From Rhineura floridana (Eukaryota; Chordata; Lepidosauria; Squamata; Rhineuridae), in NCBI RefSeq assembly GCF_030035675.1, contig NC_084497.1, positions 28,381,955 through 28,445,954 on the forward strand: 64,000 bases of DNA, read 5' to 3'. A program made the translations under genes and the position numbers. The notes below the pieces were generated by a model. That model was not told where the DNA came from. It was given only the letters and a program-made list of their open reading frames with translations, and did no database searches. This document shows, piece by piece, positions 10,931-21,689 of the stretch (its first letter is position 1; each line of letters opens with the position of its first letter).

Positions 10931-11356
10931 GTAAGTGGCCATTTGGACTATATGAAGCAGATGGACACAATCCTCAAGGCCGTGGGCATCAAAACCAAGC
11001 AATGCCGTCTGGAAGAGGGGGGCAGCCTCGCTGTTCTCTCCACCGAGCTTGAGGAAAGCAGGGAGCCTGTGCCACACAACAGCACGCAGGAAGAGCAATG
11101 CATGGTGGGAGAGGAAGGGCCCAATGATGCCAATGATAGCGGCCTCAACGGTGATGACCACTGGTCATGGGAGCCGGTCTCCAGCCGTGGTTTGTGCCCA
11201 GAAGAGCTCCCGGCAGCAACGGTGGTTTCTGAACAGAGAGAAATCTCCAACCTGGAAGAACCAATCCCCTCCAGCTCGTCTCATTCCCAAGAACTTTCCA
11301 GGATGAGCAATCCCAGCACCGGCTCCACAAGCACTCTTCCTGTGATTCTCCGATAA
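10931..11356 (+). CDS. TMCO4: TMCO4, last coding exon
   Basis: The exon begins in phase 0 with VSGHLDYMKQMDTILKAVGI, matching the TMCO4 motif VSGHLDY.KQMD.ILKAVGI. About 115 further residues are rich in Ser, Glu and Pro and end in TGSTSTLPVILR and TAA (11354-11356). The proximal part is the conserved end of the hydrolase-like domain. The distal tail is low complexity and, as in mammals, poorly conserved in sequence, so its length here (141 residues in the exon) is not informative. An open frame extends upstream into the intron from 10868, but the strong acceptor at 10930 and the phase-0 donor at 7138 fix the exon start. Gene end on the plus strand; HTR6 converges from the other side. Confidence 0.93.
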   Translation, partial: VSGHLDYMKQMDTILKAVGIKTKQCRLEEGGSLAVLSTELEESREPVPHNSTQEEQCMVGEEGPNDANDSGLNGDDHWSWEPVSSRGLCPEELPAATVVSEQREISNLEEPIPSSSSHSQELSRMSNPSTGSTSTLPVILR

Positions 11357-11775
11357 CGTACAAGGTGACGCAACGTGATGGCTATCGTAGTCTTTGCACT
11401 GTCTCTCCCTCCTCTTCCCTGGCACTACAGGTCAAGTTTAGAGACTATAAAGACTGGCCTTTGCAGAATCAGGCCAAAGGTCTGTCTGCTGGGACATTCT
11501 GCCTCCCAACTGAGGACCCCAGCAGCCCGCCGAAGAGGAGGTAGCTCTCCCTGATTGTTTTCCCTGGCATACTGCAACAAGGGATACCCTGCCCCTTAGC
11601 ATGGCGGCTCCGTCCTTAGCTGCTGTTGGGAATGGCTCTTGACCGGCTTCGCCTTTGCAAATTTCATCTAATCTTTCAGGGCACATCTTCGCATTGAACT
11701 CTCCCACGTGGCATTTGTATGGAGAAGTATGCTTTTTGCCAGCCCAGAACTCTCTTGGGGGAAGAGGGGAAACTG

Positions 11776-11885
11776 GCCACGGCTCAGTGGGAGAACAGTT
11801 GCTTGGCATGTCCAGGGTTCAGTCCCCGGCATCTCCAAGTAGAGCTGGGAGAGAACCCCTAGAGAGCCTTCACAAGTCAGTGTAG
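11776..11885 (+). mobile_element. tRNA-Ala-like SINE monomer fragment
   Basis: 'ggctcagtgggagaac', then 'gggttcagtccccggcatct', then 'agagctgggagaga' match the SINE head at 3866-4280. Confidence 0.65.
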
Positions 11886-12164
11886 ACCACAGTTGGGGAA
11901 CAGGATCTGGGCGGCGGGCTGGATTCTGAGTACCCCCACCCTCCACGGGCCACTCTGACCACTCACCAGTCAATCGCCTGGTGTTACCATGACAACAGGT
12001 GACCCAACTTCATAAGGAAAGAATCCACAGTGTGTTTGAAGTGGGCTTCCTGTTCTGCTTCTGGAGCCCAGCTTGGAACTCCAGAGCTTGCCAAAATGCT
12101 TGGAGGCTCCTGGGTCCCCTCCCTCCCTTTTGCAGTAGCGCGTTTCCCTGCCCCAGGGATTCCC

Positions 12165-12250
12165 ATCATCCCCGTCCAGCTCCCTGGGGCTGATGGGAGG
12201 TGTAGTTCAGCAACATCTGGAGGGCCAACAGTTCTCCCACACCTGCAATA
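12165..12250. repeat. MITE-A fragment
   Basis: 'ggggctgatgggaggtgtag' then 'caacatctggagggcca' is the right half of the MITE-A palindrome; it ends at 'cacctgcaataaa', where better copies read 'ccctgcattaaa'. Confidence 0.65.
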
Positions 12251-12252
12251 AA
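12247..12252 (+). terminator. Candidate TMCO4 poly(A) signal AATAAA
   Basis: First AATAAA downstream of the TMCO4 stop, about 890 bp away, at the edge of a MITE-A copy. GT-rich sequence 'ttttgtatg' follows. Candidate only. Confidence 0.35.
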
Positions 12253-12259
12253 CCTTTTG

Positions 12260-13794
12260 TATGCAAGCAACTCGTTTTCCCCCTCCCCTCCCCCCTGTTG
12301 CCCATTTCTCATGCCGTGGAGTTTTCCCCACGTTTTGAGTTCAAGGGGGAAGGTCCAAAGAGTTGGCTGGGACAAATGGGGCAGTGGCAGCTAGCACCAG
12401 GAGCAAACACTGGGGCATATTTTGTCCCCTGGGTGGCCACTTGCACAGGCAGTACTCGTCTCTTTTCTCACTCGCTTCCACCGGTAAACTCTGCATGAGT
12501 GGCCTCAGAAAATCCCAATACGTTCCATCAGGCTGCAGGCTATTCAACAAGCTGGAGTGCTCTTTGCTTGATAAGAATAACCAACAGCAGAGCTCCCTGC
12601 CTGAGTCTCAGGGCACGGCTGGAGGGCACAGGATGCAGCCGCCTCGCTGACGTGAAGCAAGCTTGGGTCTGGTTGGGAGACGCCTTATATCACCGGGAAG
12701 TCTCTCATGTAAGAAAAGGAGGGTGCTGGTATGATAAATCACCTAAATGGTGGCGCTGCATCAAACAAATTAGTGTCTCGAATTATTTTGCATGCTCGAG
12801 AGAGAGAGAGAGAAAAGGCTGTGTTGGCATGAGCCTGAGATGATCCCCATTCATTCATCACTGGTCTCAACCCCTGCTGCAGCGACTGTGGCAGCAAGAA
12901 GCCTGTTCTCCTGCCCCCATGCATGGCGGGCCTAGCCGTGCCATTAGGCCCCGTTTCATTCATAAGGGAAGCTGTTGTCCCACGGTCCTCTTTGCCATTT
13001 GAAACCCTCTCTTCTGTGTGGTGATGCCACGTTCCATTGGGACCCGGGATGAAAGGAGAGCGCCTCATTGGTCCCTGTTCTAGGAAAAGACTCTGTGATT
13101 CTTGAGAAGCTGAAAGAAGTGTTTGGTGCGGCCACTGAAAAGGATTGCATCCGCTGCTGCATTTTAAGTGCACCCCCCCACCCCCCAGTCTGTTGACAGT
13201 TTCACAGGTGCAGGAAGCTGGAATGTATACACACTCGTATTCTAGAGCAGGATGTGGCTTCTACCGGGAAGCAATGCAAGAAAAATTGGGTTCGCTGGGG
13301 CAGCCAGGAGCAAATTCTTCTCTGTTCTTTCTGTGCTGTACCCAGAGTGTTCCCTGCACGCTGCTACCAAATGTAGCGCATACAGGAGGAGCTGGGTGAA
13401 AAAGTTCCCTCATGAGTGGACCAGCCACGTTAAGGAGGCCACCTCTGCTGCTTCCTAATCTGCGGGTGAACATGCATGGCTGGCTGCCACAACCACTCGC
13501 TTTGGGAAGGCAGATGATTGCTCTGAATGGCCAGGCCCAAATGGGCCTGTTGGTTGTATTAGCTTTATGCAACGGGGAACCGGCATCTACAGTAGGATCT
13601 GGTTCAAATTTGGCCTTTCAGGGAGAGGACGGTAGCTGGGAAGCCTTGTGTTGAAGAACGTGTGTGATATCAGTAGTCTGTGCCTTATGTGCAAAAAATA
13701 AATAAAAAATAAACAGCCCCAGCAGCTGATTATAGCACCGGTGAACCTGCAGCTGATTACCGTGGATGACTGCTGCTAGCCCTCATTTTGAGAA
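12260..13794. other. Intergenic DNA between TMCO4 and HTR6
   Basis: The genes converge here. A short (GA)n run lies at about 12797-12814. An A-rich stretch with several AATAAA motifs lies at 13690-13712. No recognised repeat family or coding region. Confidence 0.55.
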
Positions 13795-14050
13795 GGCAGG
13801 TTAACCTTCCATATTTGGAGCTCCATACAAGGGCAGGTTATCCCTCCATATTCAAAGCCCCATGCAAGAGCAGATTAAGCCTTCATACTCAGAGCTCCTT
13901 ACAAGGGCAGGTTAAATGTTCATACTTGGAGCTGTGTACAAAGGCAGGTTAAACCTCCATATTCAAAGCTCCACGCAAGGGCAGGCCAAACCATATTTGG
14001 AGCTCCATACAAGGGCAGGTTGACACTCCATATTTGGAGCTCCATGCAGA
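13795..14050. repeat. 37-bp minisatellite, seven copies
   Basis: Units start with 'ggcaggttaa' and continue through 'ccatatttggagctcc' to 'atacaag'. Seven tandem units span 13795-14050, one lacking three bases. Two sub-types alternate: 'tttggagctcc' in units 1, 4, 6 and 7, and 'ttcaaagc.cc' in units 2 and 5. Divergence between units is about 10-25 percent. Confidence 0.9.
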
Positions 14051-14555
14051 GCATATCACAAATGATAGAAAGTACCAGAAGATCAGTGAGACCAAATGAA
14101 ACAAATTGTGGAGAAAGAGTTCCATGGAGGTCTTTCTACAGAAATTAGATCAGTATCCTTACCAGAATCTAGGTGTTCTTTTTTTAAACACACACACACA
14201 CCTCTCACTCTGCTGTTTTTGGCTATTAACATGCAAAGCGGAGAAGCTACGGTCAGCAACCAAAGAAGGGGGGAAGAGGGAGAGAGAGAGAAAAACAAGC
14301 AAGAAAATCCAGTAATTAGCATCAGATTCCCTGCAAGGAACTTCCAAGCTGTGTAACCAATGCAGAACTCATCAGCTGTTGCTTAAGAAGAAGAAAAATT
14401 GGCCTCCCTCCCACATCTGTTTTTTAAAAATAAATCTGTTGTTATTGTTCTAAATCAAAGTTGAGAGCCCTGGGATCAGTTTATATGTTGGAGGAAAGAT
14501 GAGTGTGTTAAGACACTTTTCCAGCACACGTACACAACATGTACATATCCTTGAG

Positions 14556-14935
14556 TAGGCGTGGACGAATCCGTAAATTTCCTTTTATCTCAGATTCTCT
14601 GTTTTCCAGTCTTAAGTTCAGTTTGCCCCATTTCCATGTACGTCGATTTTTTAAATTAAAATTTTTTTTTGAGGGAAAAAGTCTGCACGAACGTTTGTCA
14701 CGTTGGCATTTGCTTTTCTCCTGTTTGTAATTTTGCAAGCCATTTCCCGTAACAGATGCCTTTTTGTAGGTTATGTTTTCCTAAAGCGTGCATTTTTGTG
14801 TGCACGTTTCGCTAACGTACGCTCTTCTGCATTCACATTTTGGTCGGAGACTTGCGCTGCCAAAATTCAGAGACACACGGATTTCTTGAAGGAGTGTTGT
14901 GTTTCGGTTTGTCTGGTGGTTTGGGATGTGCACAT
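14556..14935 (-). mobile_element. MITE-C (hAT-type), diverged copy
   Basis: Reverse complement of the element at 27586-27907, aligned by eye over most of its length. It begins 'taggcgtggacgaatccgta', corresponding to the TAGGGATGGGAGAATCCG terminus. AT-rich and noncoding. Confidence 0.6.
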
Positions 14936-15235
14936 TTGGGAAGTCTGCATGAAAATGGGACCCAAACAAATGTATCTCCCTGTCCGGTCCCAATCCTCTT
15001 CCCTCGCTGGCGTCTGCCTCTGTATGGTTCCCTCGTTAATCCAGCACAGTTACGCTTCATTGTGGTGCTGCACACAGCACAAGGCTGCTGGCCCAAGATC
15101 GCGGGACTGTTTGCCCCATCGCTGCTGATGGGTAAACCTGCAACTAAACACCAGGCCTGGCTGCAGGAAGTGCTCGTTTTGATACAGGCGGAGTTCTAAA
15201 TGTGAGAGGCTGGTGGACAACCTGGACAGACTGTT

Positions 15236-15646
15236 TCAGTCCATGGGAGTGTTTAACTGGTTGATGCGGAGCTCCTGGTCCGTGTGCTGCTCCATGTCGA
15301 AAAGGTTCACAGATTCCGCCCCTGTGGCTGGGAGGGAACCCAAGCGCTGGCCGCTGCCTTCGTTGACTTGGATGATGGAATCAGCTGAATCAGTCTCTCC
15401 CTGCAAGGTCAGGATGTTCTTAAGGGACACGCCCGGCCGAGGGCCGCTGTTGGAGTTCCTCATGGAGAGAGAGATGGGGCTGGGCGGGCGGTCCCAGGCG
15501 CGCCGGCAGCAGGGCAGGTACTTTGCCATGGCTCTCTTGAAGTCCCGCATGAAGAGAGGATAAATGATGGGGTTCATGGTGCTGTTGCAATAGCCCAGCC
15601 ACGTCAGGATGTCAAAAAAGTCTGCAGAGATGCAGTTGCATACTGC
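15236..15646 (-). CDS. HTR6: HTR6, exon 3 (TM7 and C-terminal tail)
   Basis: After the acceptor 'ctgcccttcag' (minus strand), the exon encodes residues 297-432: AVCNCISADFFDILTWLGYC then NSTMNPIIYPLFMRDFKRAM. NPIIY is the TM7 NPxxY motif. LPCC at the start of the tail is a likely palmitoylation site closing helix 8. The tail keeps the mammalian signature SGPRPGVSLKNIL and ends NQLNTPMD before TGA. Human HTR6 ends in a related PLGIPTN. The 3' UTR continues to lower coordinates, where no canonical poly(A) signal was found before the MITE-C at 14935. Confidence 0.96.
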   Translation of the reverse strand, partial: AVCNCISADFFDILTWLGYCNSTMNPIIYPLFMRDFKRAMAKYLPCCRRAWDRPPSPISLSMRNSNSGPRPGVSLKNILTLQGETDSADSIIQVNEGSGQRLGSLPATGAESVNLFDMEQHTDQELRINQLNTPMD

Positions 15647-15669
15647 CTGAAGGGCAGGGGGGAGAGGAC

Positions 15670-15880
15670 AGAATATTTGTTAAGTTTTTATCCCATCCTT
15701 CTTGCACTGACCTCAAGATGGCGTACATGGTTCTCCCCTCCTCTCCTTATCCCCACAACAACCCTGAGAGGTAGGTTGGGCGAAGACACCGTGCCTGGCC
15801 CAAGGTCACCCAGCAAGCTTCCTGGCCTCCCAGCTCCTAATCCAACACTCTAACCATTATAATACACTGAAGAATAATAA
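15670..15880 (-). mobile_element. tRNA-like SINE with L2-type tail
   Basis: Antisense copy: 'ttatcccatccttcttgcac' is the L2-like tail, and 'caaggtcacccagcaagctt' and 'actctaaccattataataca' are the body and tRNA-like head in reverse. The head matches those at 39340, 41490 and 63720. It lies in HTR6 intron 2. Confidence 0.7.
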
Positions 15881-16379
15881 TTATAATAATTATTATATTT
15901 ATTTAGTCAGCCAGCCAGTCAGTCTGCTCCTATAATAATGACTTGCACCCAAAGCAGAGGAAAAGCAGACTCCAGAATGCTTCCTGAAATGCAAAATGAT
16001 TTGAACTCAGGTCTCCTCTGCCCTAGTTGGGTTGTCATTCATTTGTACGTGTTGAAAACGGAGAGCATCTTTTTCCTTACCAAACCCCTGCAAACCAGCT
16101 GTCTCCCAAGCAGGAGATGGGGAGATTTGGCCCACCAGCCTTCTCCGTTTGACCCTCAAAGCTGTTCCCCCAAGCCACACCCACCTGCCCCACACACATG
16201 TGATGTCATTTGTGGGGCAGGCAAATTGGCTGGCCGTGCACCTGAATTCTGCAGAAAGCAAGATTAAATGCCCCATGCATCGATACACATATGCATCAAT
16301 ACACAAACTGTTTGCATTTTTGTGATGACTAATAGTTTTTAGCTAATAAATTTGACTGACTTGTCTACAAGACTGTTGA

Positions 16380-16482
16380 TTGTCCTGCTCAGAGTAAACC
16401 CACTGAAATGAATGTGCCTAACTTACTCGTATCCATTGATTTCATTGGGTCTACTCCGAGGAGGGCTAATATTGGATAAGAT
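16380..16482. repeat. MITE-B copy
   Basis: 'gctcagagtaaacccactga' pairs with 'attgggtctactccgaggag', the two arms of the MITE-B palindrome. Confidence 0.7.
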
Positions 16483-16567
16483 CCATTGTGCCTGGAGGGG
16501 GCTTGCACCACCAAAAGCGGGTTTGGGGAGCTGGAACAATTTCCTTTCATTCCCCACTTGGACTTAC

Positions 16568-16726
16568 CTGTGCGACATTACACACGAAAAAAGGAAGCCA
16601 AGCCACGAAAAACATTCCCAAAAGGACCCCCAAAGTCAGGCTGGCTTTCAAGGCTCTTTTACTGTGCTTGTTGGCAAATTTCCGGGTGTCACTTGTGGCC
16701 GTCGATTGGCTGTGAGCTCTGTGGAC
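16568..16726 (-). CDS. HTR6: HTR6, exon 2 (loop 3 and TM6)
   Basis: 159 bp, phase 0 on both sides. The minus-strand acceptor is 'cccccttag' and the donor CACAG then 'gtaagt' (16567-16562). It encodes residues 244-296: the end of intracellular loop 3 (TRKFANKHSKRALKASLTLG) and TM6 (VLLGMFFVAWLPFFVCNVAQ). W286 and P288 are the TM6 toggle Trp and kink Pro; FF after them contacts ligand in aminergic receptors. Human reads FFVTWLPFF; here Thr before Trp is Ala. Its place between exons 1 and 3 and the exact phases make the call secure although no long open frame marks it. Confidence 0.95.
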
Positions 16727-16864
16727 CTAAGGGGGGCAAAGAGGGTGTGGCGCATGAGCAAGAGACAGAGGCACAAATTTACCATTTTGGTAAAACCTTC
16801 TCTGGTACTGTTACTACAAATGACAGGGAACTCCAGGCTCAAGGCCACATGCAGTCCTCCAAGC

Positions 16865-17065
16865 ATTATTTACATGTTACATTTCCATCCCGCCCTTCCT
16901 CCCAAGGGAGCCCCGGGCAGCAAACATATCAGCAAAACAATTCAAGAAAAGAAAAGAAAAGCATCCCAAAAATAGTTTAAAACATTCTAAAACACAACCA
17001 CAGTTAAAGCATCCTGTGATTGGGTTAGCAGGAGCAGTCCCCTTCAGCCGTCAAATGCCTTCAGA
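16865..17065 (-). mobile_element. L2 LINE, 3' end
   Basis: Antisense 3' terminus: 'atcccgcccttcctcccaag' then 'gagccccgggcagcaaa', then an A-rich UTR and a short C-terminal remnant. Confidence 0.75.
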
Positions 17066-17089
17066 GCTCTTTGCAAGCCATACCTGACA

Positions 17090-17232
17090 TAGGATGCTGC
17101 CATATGCTAATGCAGAAATGTCTACACTGACTTGCAGCAGCTGTTCAGGGTTTCAAGCAGGGAACCTTCCCAACCCTATCTGGAGATGCCAGAGACTAAA
17201 CATAAGACTTTCTGCATGCAAAGCAGGGAGAA
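17090..17232 (-). mobile_element. tRNA-Ala-like SINE monomer
   Basis: 'tgtctacactgacttgcagc' and 'tctggagatgccagagact' then 'tctgcatgcaaagcag' match the SINE in antisense; diverged and truncated at the tRNA head. Confidence 0.75.
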
Positions 17233-17690
17233 AATTGATTCGGTTTGCATTTAAAGGCAAATCTAATCTGCACTTTCTGAAACAATGGAAAATGGAAATG
17301 GACTGCCTTCAAGTCGATCCCGACTTATGGCAACCCTATGAATAGGGTGTTCATGGTAAGCGGTATTCAGAGGGGGTTTACCTTGGCCTCCCTCCGAGGC
17401 TAGTCCTCCCCAGCTGGCCAGGGCCTGCTCAGCTGGCCACAGCTGCACAAGCCAGCCCCTTCCTTGTCCGCAACTGCCAGCTGGGAGGCAACTGGGCTCC
17501 TTGGGACTATGCAGCTTGCCCACGGCTGCACAGGTGGTAGGGCACGTCACCCCTGAGCCACTCCCTGTGGGGTGATCTTTAGCTGGCCCTTGACACCCAG
17601 GAGACACGAGCGGGGATTGGAACTCACAGACTCTGGACTCCCAGCCAGGCTCTCCTCCCCACTGTGCTATACCAGCTGTCCTCACATCCA
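17233..17690 (-). mobile_element. SINE with GC-rich body and BovB-type tail, second copy
   Basis: 17280-17690 repeats 4893-5285 at about 95 percent identity, including the tail 'cttcaagtcgatcccgactt' and the tRNA-like head ending 'tgctataccagctg'. 17233-17279 before it ('gattcggtttgcatttaaag') is a short MITE-C end. Confidence 0.75.
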
Positions 17691-17985
17691 TACCTAGAGA
17701 TCAGGAATAGCATGGTCTAAATGATCCTGGCTTTGGTGTTCAGTGATACATGTTTGCATTTGAGGACCTTTTCTACTTCTCTCATAGCTGCCCTCCCCAG
17801 TCCTAGCCTTCTTCTGATTTCTTGACTATTGTCTCCATTTTAGTTAAGGACTGTGCCAAGGTATTGATAATCCTTGACAGGTTCAATGTCATTGTTGTCA
17901 ACTTTAAAGTTAAATAAATCTTCTGTTGCCATTACTTTAGTCTTCTTGATGTTCAGCTGTAGTCTCTGTTCTAATGGACCTTTTG
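17691..17985 (-). mobile_element. RTE-BovB LINE, reverse-transcriptase fragment
   Basis: The minus strand carries the BovB segment encoding LQLNIKKTKVMA followed by DNNDIEPVKDYQYLGTVLN-like residues. It matches the fragment at 38198-38449. It directly follows the BovB-tailed SINE. Confidence 0.7.
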
Positions 17986-18834
17986 AAGGAGTTAGTCATG
18001 CCCTTCAACCAGATCACAGAGAGGAAGGTCGCTCTACTTCTCAAAAGCATTTCCCCCTTGTCTTCCATGGAAAGCAATTGGGGACTGCAGGCACGTGGAA
18101 TCTAATCGCTGTGTTGCACCTTTTAGCTCAGCTGTATATGGTATGAGATTTTGCTATTGATTAGAGAGGGCTTCATAATTAGATTTCTTTCTCTTTTTTA
18201 AGCCTTGAATATTACAGTTGACACATCATAAGCTATTTCTTCTAGTAGTAAATTAAATTGTTATCAATGAATCCTTTCTTAATTAAATAAAACCTCATTT
18301 GTTGAGGGGGTTACTCCCTCAAAAGAATTCTAGCACACACACGCAGGGTGGGTGTGGACTTGTTTTTCAACATTTTTGCAAATTAAAGTTTTCTTAGTGT
18401 GAGGGGCATAATTCAGGGATGTGCATCTTTGCCTTTGTGATCTAGAATAATATGAATGTGCTTTGTGAATACAGATTGGCATGAAAAAATACACCCCCTC
18501 TTTCATTGGCAAGATTCCAGTTGTATGTTCTGGATTGTTCAGTGAGGTAAAACATTTGCTCTCTCAAGAGTAGCTCAGTTTCCCCCTTGAAAAATCAAGT
18601 TTCTGTCCCTCATGAGTCCATCAAAAGGCATGTGGTCAGTGTCTGGTGAAGGCTAAAAGATTCCAGTCTTTGTTCTAAGAGCAACCCAAATTATTTATGG
18701 CAAACAAGATAATGGCAAATTACAAGCAAAGGAGTTTTGATTTCTAGAAGGAAATCTGTGTGCTGGATTTGGGTTTGCTCGATGCAGAATTTGAATTGGG
18801 TTGGGGGGGAGATTTAATTAAGCAGAGCTATGTG
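17986..18834. other. HTR6 intron 1, no feature seen
   Basis: AT-rich, without a recognised repeat or coding region. Confidence 0.5.
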
Positions 18835-19265
18835 CCTTAATTTATTATTTATTTATTATTTCAATTTATATACCGCCCTTAGCAGAATACCTCTCAGGGC
18901 GGTGAACAAACAAGATAAAATACAATATATCATAGTAAAAAATCACAAAAACATGTACAAACAAACAACAGAAAGCACAACAAAAACGAAATACAACACA
19001 AATTAAGGATACATGTTAAAAGTAGAAAGATTAAGAAAATTAAAAGATTCAAATGCCTGGGAGCATAAAAAGGTCTTTACCTGGCGCCGGAAAGATAGAA
19101 GTGTAGGCGCCAGGCGTACCTCTTCGGGGAGGCTGTTCCACAACTCAGGGGCCACCACAGAAAAGGCCCTAGATCTCGTAACCACCCTCCGGGCTTCCCG
19201 ATGAGCTGGTACCCGGAGGAGGGCCTTAGATTCTGAACGAAGTGAACGGGTAGGTTCATAATTTA
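18835..19265 (-). mobile_element. L2 LINE, 3' end
   Basis: The minus strand encodes VTRSRAFSVVAPELWNSLPE then APTLLSFRRQVKTFLCSQAF, the L2 ORF2 C-terminus, followed by the UTR and a terminal 'tttatataccgcccttag' (antisense). Same subfamily as 51790-53020 (RSRAFSVVAPELWNSLPEEV). Confidence 0.88.
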
Positions 19266-19435
19266 ATTATTAAACAAACCAACTAACGCATGATCGGGGG
19301 GGCCTGGTTTTTGCTGGCGAGCACAAGTTTTTGCATTGCGGGCAGGGCCACCATTTAACATCACAACCTCTCTCGGGGAGCTGTGCTACTGTTACCTTAA
19401 AGGCTCCCTTCCACCCTGGATCAGTAGGTTTTTGT

Positions 19436-19530
19436 TTATTTTATTTACTTTAATTTTATTTATTTATTTATTTAGATTTATATCCCTCCCCCCTCCCCGG
19501 TAGGAGTCCAGGGCGGCATGTAAACTATAA
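19436..19530 (-). mobile_element. L2 LINE, 3' tail only
   Basis: (ATTT)n then 'gatttatatccctccc' and 'gtccagggcggcatg': the last roughly 60 bp of an L2 in antisense. Confidence 0.65.
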
Positions 19531-19918
19531 GTATGTTTAACTCTTCCTTTGGGCTTTAGAATCTCAAAAACAGGACTTCTGTAGAGGCTTGAGTAACACG
19601 CAGATGTCTTTTAAAAGTTTAATTAAAGGCAGATCATTAAGAACTTCAAGACCCTGGAATGGGTTGGCTGACCATCTAATAAGGGACTTTGTTAATCCAT
19701 CCTCCGTGTTGAGGTTGTGTTTGCCACTGTCCATGGTGCTGAAACGGCTCTATTGTTATCAAGGAGAGACTGGCCAAGAGTCTCCTAGTTGTTGGTGACT
19801 AGACTTGTCAAAAGACCAGACGGGAAGTACCATCTCCCTTTTCCCTGGGGAGCAGAAGAGATGTTTCTCCTTGATCCTGGAAACAGAGAGGTTGGCTATG
19901 GCTACTACTGCCTTAGAA

Positions 19919-20666
19919 CAGCCTTCTCCAACACGTGCCTCTCCAGAAGTTGTTGAACTACAGCTCTCATCCTCTCTGACCACTGGCCACGGTGACTGGG
20001 GCTGATGAGAGTTGGAGTGCAACAGCATTTGGAGGTCCATGGGTTCCCTATCCTTGACCTAGACCATCACTTGCCTTTACTGCCCCTCCCTCCCTGCCTC
20101 CCTCCCTCTGAAGTCTGCCTTCTTTTAATGCAGGGGTAGGGAACCTGTAGCCCTCCAGATGTTTTTGGACACCAGTGCCCATCATCCCTAACCATTGGTC
20201 ATGCTCACTGTTGGGAGTTGGAGTCCAGAAACATTTGGAGGGCCCACAGGGCCCCCATATCCGGACTAGACCATCACTTGCTTTTACTGTCCCACAGCTA
20301 ACTCCATCACAAGTCTGCCTTCTTTTCATGCTTTTTTTAATGCAGAGACGGACAATGTGTGTTCCTCCAGATTTAAGTTGTGGGACCACAATTCTCATCA
20401 TCCAGTGGCTAGAGTTGATCAGAGTTGAAGCTCAACAGCATTTGGAAGGCCACAGGTTCCCTATCCTTGAACTAGACCATCACTTGCCTTTACTGCCCCT
20501 CGCTACCTGCATTACAACTCTGCCTTTTTTTAAATACAGGGATGGAGAACCTGTGTGTCTTCTAGATGTCGATGGCCTCCACCTCCCATCATCTCTGACC
20601 CTTGGCAATGGTGGCTGGGGCTGATTGGAGTTGGAGTCCAAAATCATCTAGATGACCACAGCTTCG
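19919..20666. repeat. MITE-A tandem array, four units
   Basis: Four palindromic units (about 19919-20050, 20130-20265, 20346-20470, 20541-20666) are separated by three spacers in the orientation opposite to 6399-6940. Each spacer begins 'ctagaccatcacttgc' and contains 'ttactgccc' and 'tctgcctt.tttt'. The period is about 205-210 bp. Longest array in the window, in HTR6 intron 1. Confidence 0.88.
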
Positions 20667-21689
20667 GGGAGGTGATTTAAACGTGGTGGGTTAAGCCAGA
20701 TGACCCATAATTTGCAACATTCGCCATGTCCTCTCCCCGCAACTTTCTCCATTCTTTCAAACTTTCCAGAAAGGTAGGGGGGGTTGATGAGGGTTTTGCA
20801 AGTTCCAAAACATTCTAGTGGCTGTGTTTCAAGTTTCATTTGTTTGTCAAAAATGTGGGGCAATTAGTGAGTGTTGAATAGAAATTGAATAGGAATTTGC
20901 AGGGGCTGGATATAGCTAATTATAGACAATTTTGTTGTTTACCAAAAGTGGTTATATGAGGGGGACTCATACTAATTATGGTATGTGCTAGAAGCTGTAT
21001 TTGTCACACCAGGATTGATCACCGTCCAAAGAGGAACAAATTCAAACCACTTCTTCCTCATCTCCGACCGATAAATTGGGATGCAAGGATCCAAATTCCC
21101 TGCTTCTTCTCTTAAAAGCATTTCTAAGCCGAGAAACGGCAACATTTGCTTGCCAGCTGGGTTGCACAGCCCTGATGTGAAGAGAAGAGTTTTGTGAAGT
21201 TCTTCTCCTCCCCCCCCAAAAAAGCATTTAAAGACAATTAAGCATGTCATTCTCCCACAGGACATGGGGATCAATAGAAGAAATTGCTGGAAACTGAAAT
21301 CTGCCTATGGCACATTACCTCTTCTTTACGTTCTTTATGAAGCAGAGGAGGGAAAACTATAAGCACTAGGAACCTGTTTATTGTTTAAAAAGGGGGGGGG
21401 AGATAAAAGAAAGCTGAGAAGCTTCTACACCTGTTAGGACTAGGAACTTGTCATGTGTTTTGTTATTTAAAGCTAAGAGCCCAGGGGCCGGATTCTGCAC
21501 CCATAAGGACTAGTAGCCTGGCATGTCTTTTTTTATTTGAAGCTAAGATTCTTGGTAAGCTGGATCCTTACTCCCAGACAATGTTATATTCTGTATGCTT
21601 GCTGAACTGCACACGCACGCATATATGCACAGGGCCCTGGGGGAAGCTCCGTTTTCCTTTAACGAGCTCATTGGTGACTAAATGATCTT
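20667..21689. other. HTR6 intron 1, no feature seen
   Basis: No repeat family recognised. Two nearby segments both contain 'aaagctaaga' after 'ggacta..a.cctg.catgt' (about 21440-21480 and 21508-21550), a weak local duplication. Confidence 0.45.

Larger units (their letters stand above)
11357..12275 (+). other. TMCO4: Probable TMCO4 3' UTR
   Basis: Sequence downstream of the stop, with no other gene evident, up to the AATAAA at 12247. It includes a SINE fragment (11776-11885) and a MITE-A fragment (12165-12250). The true cleavage site cannot be seen; a later AT-rich run with overlapping AATAAA motifs lies at about 13695-13712. Confidence 0.45.

Noticed and set aside
14180-14340. Overlapping open frames around a (CA)n and (GA)n rich stretch
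   Set aside because: Low-complexity sequence keeps several frames open by chance.
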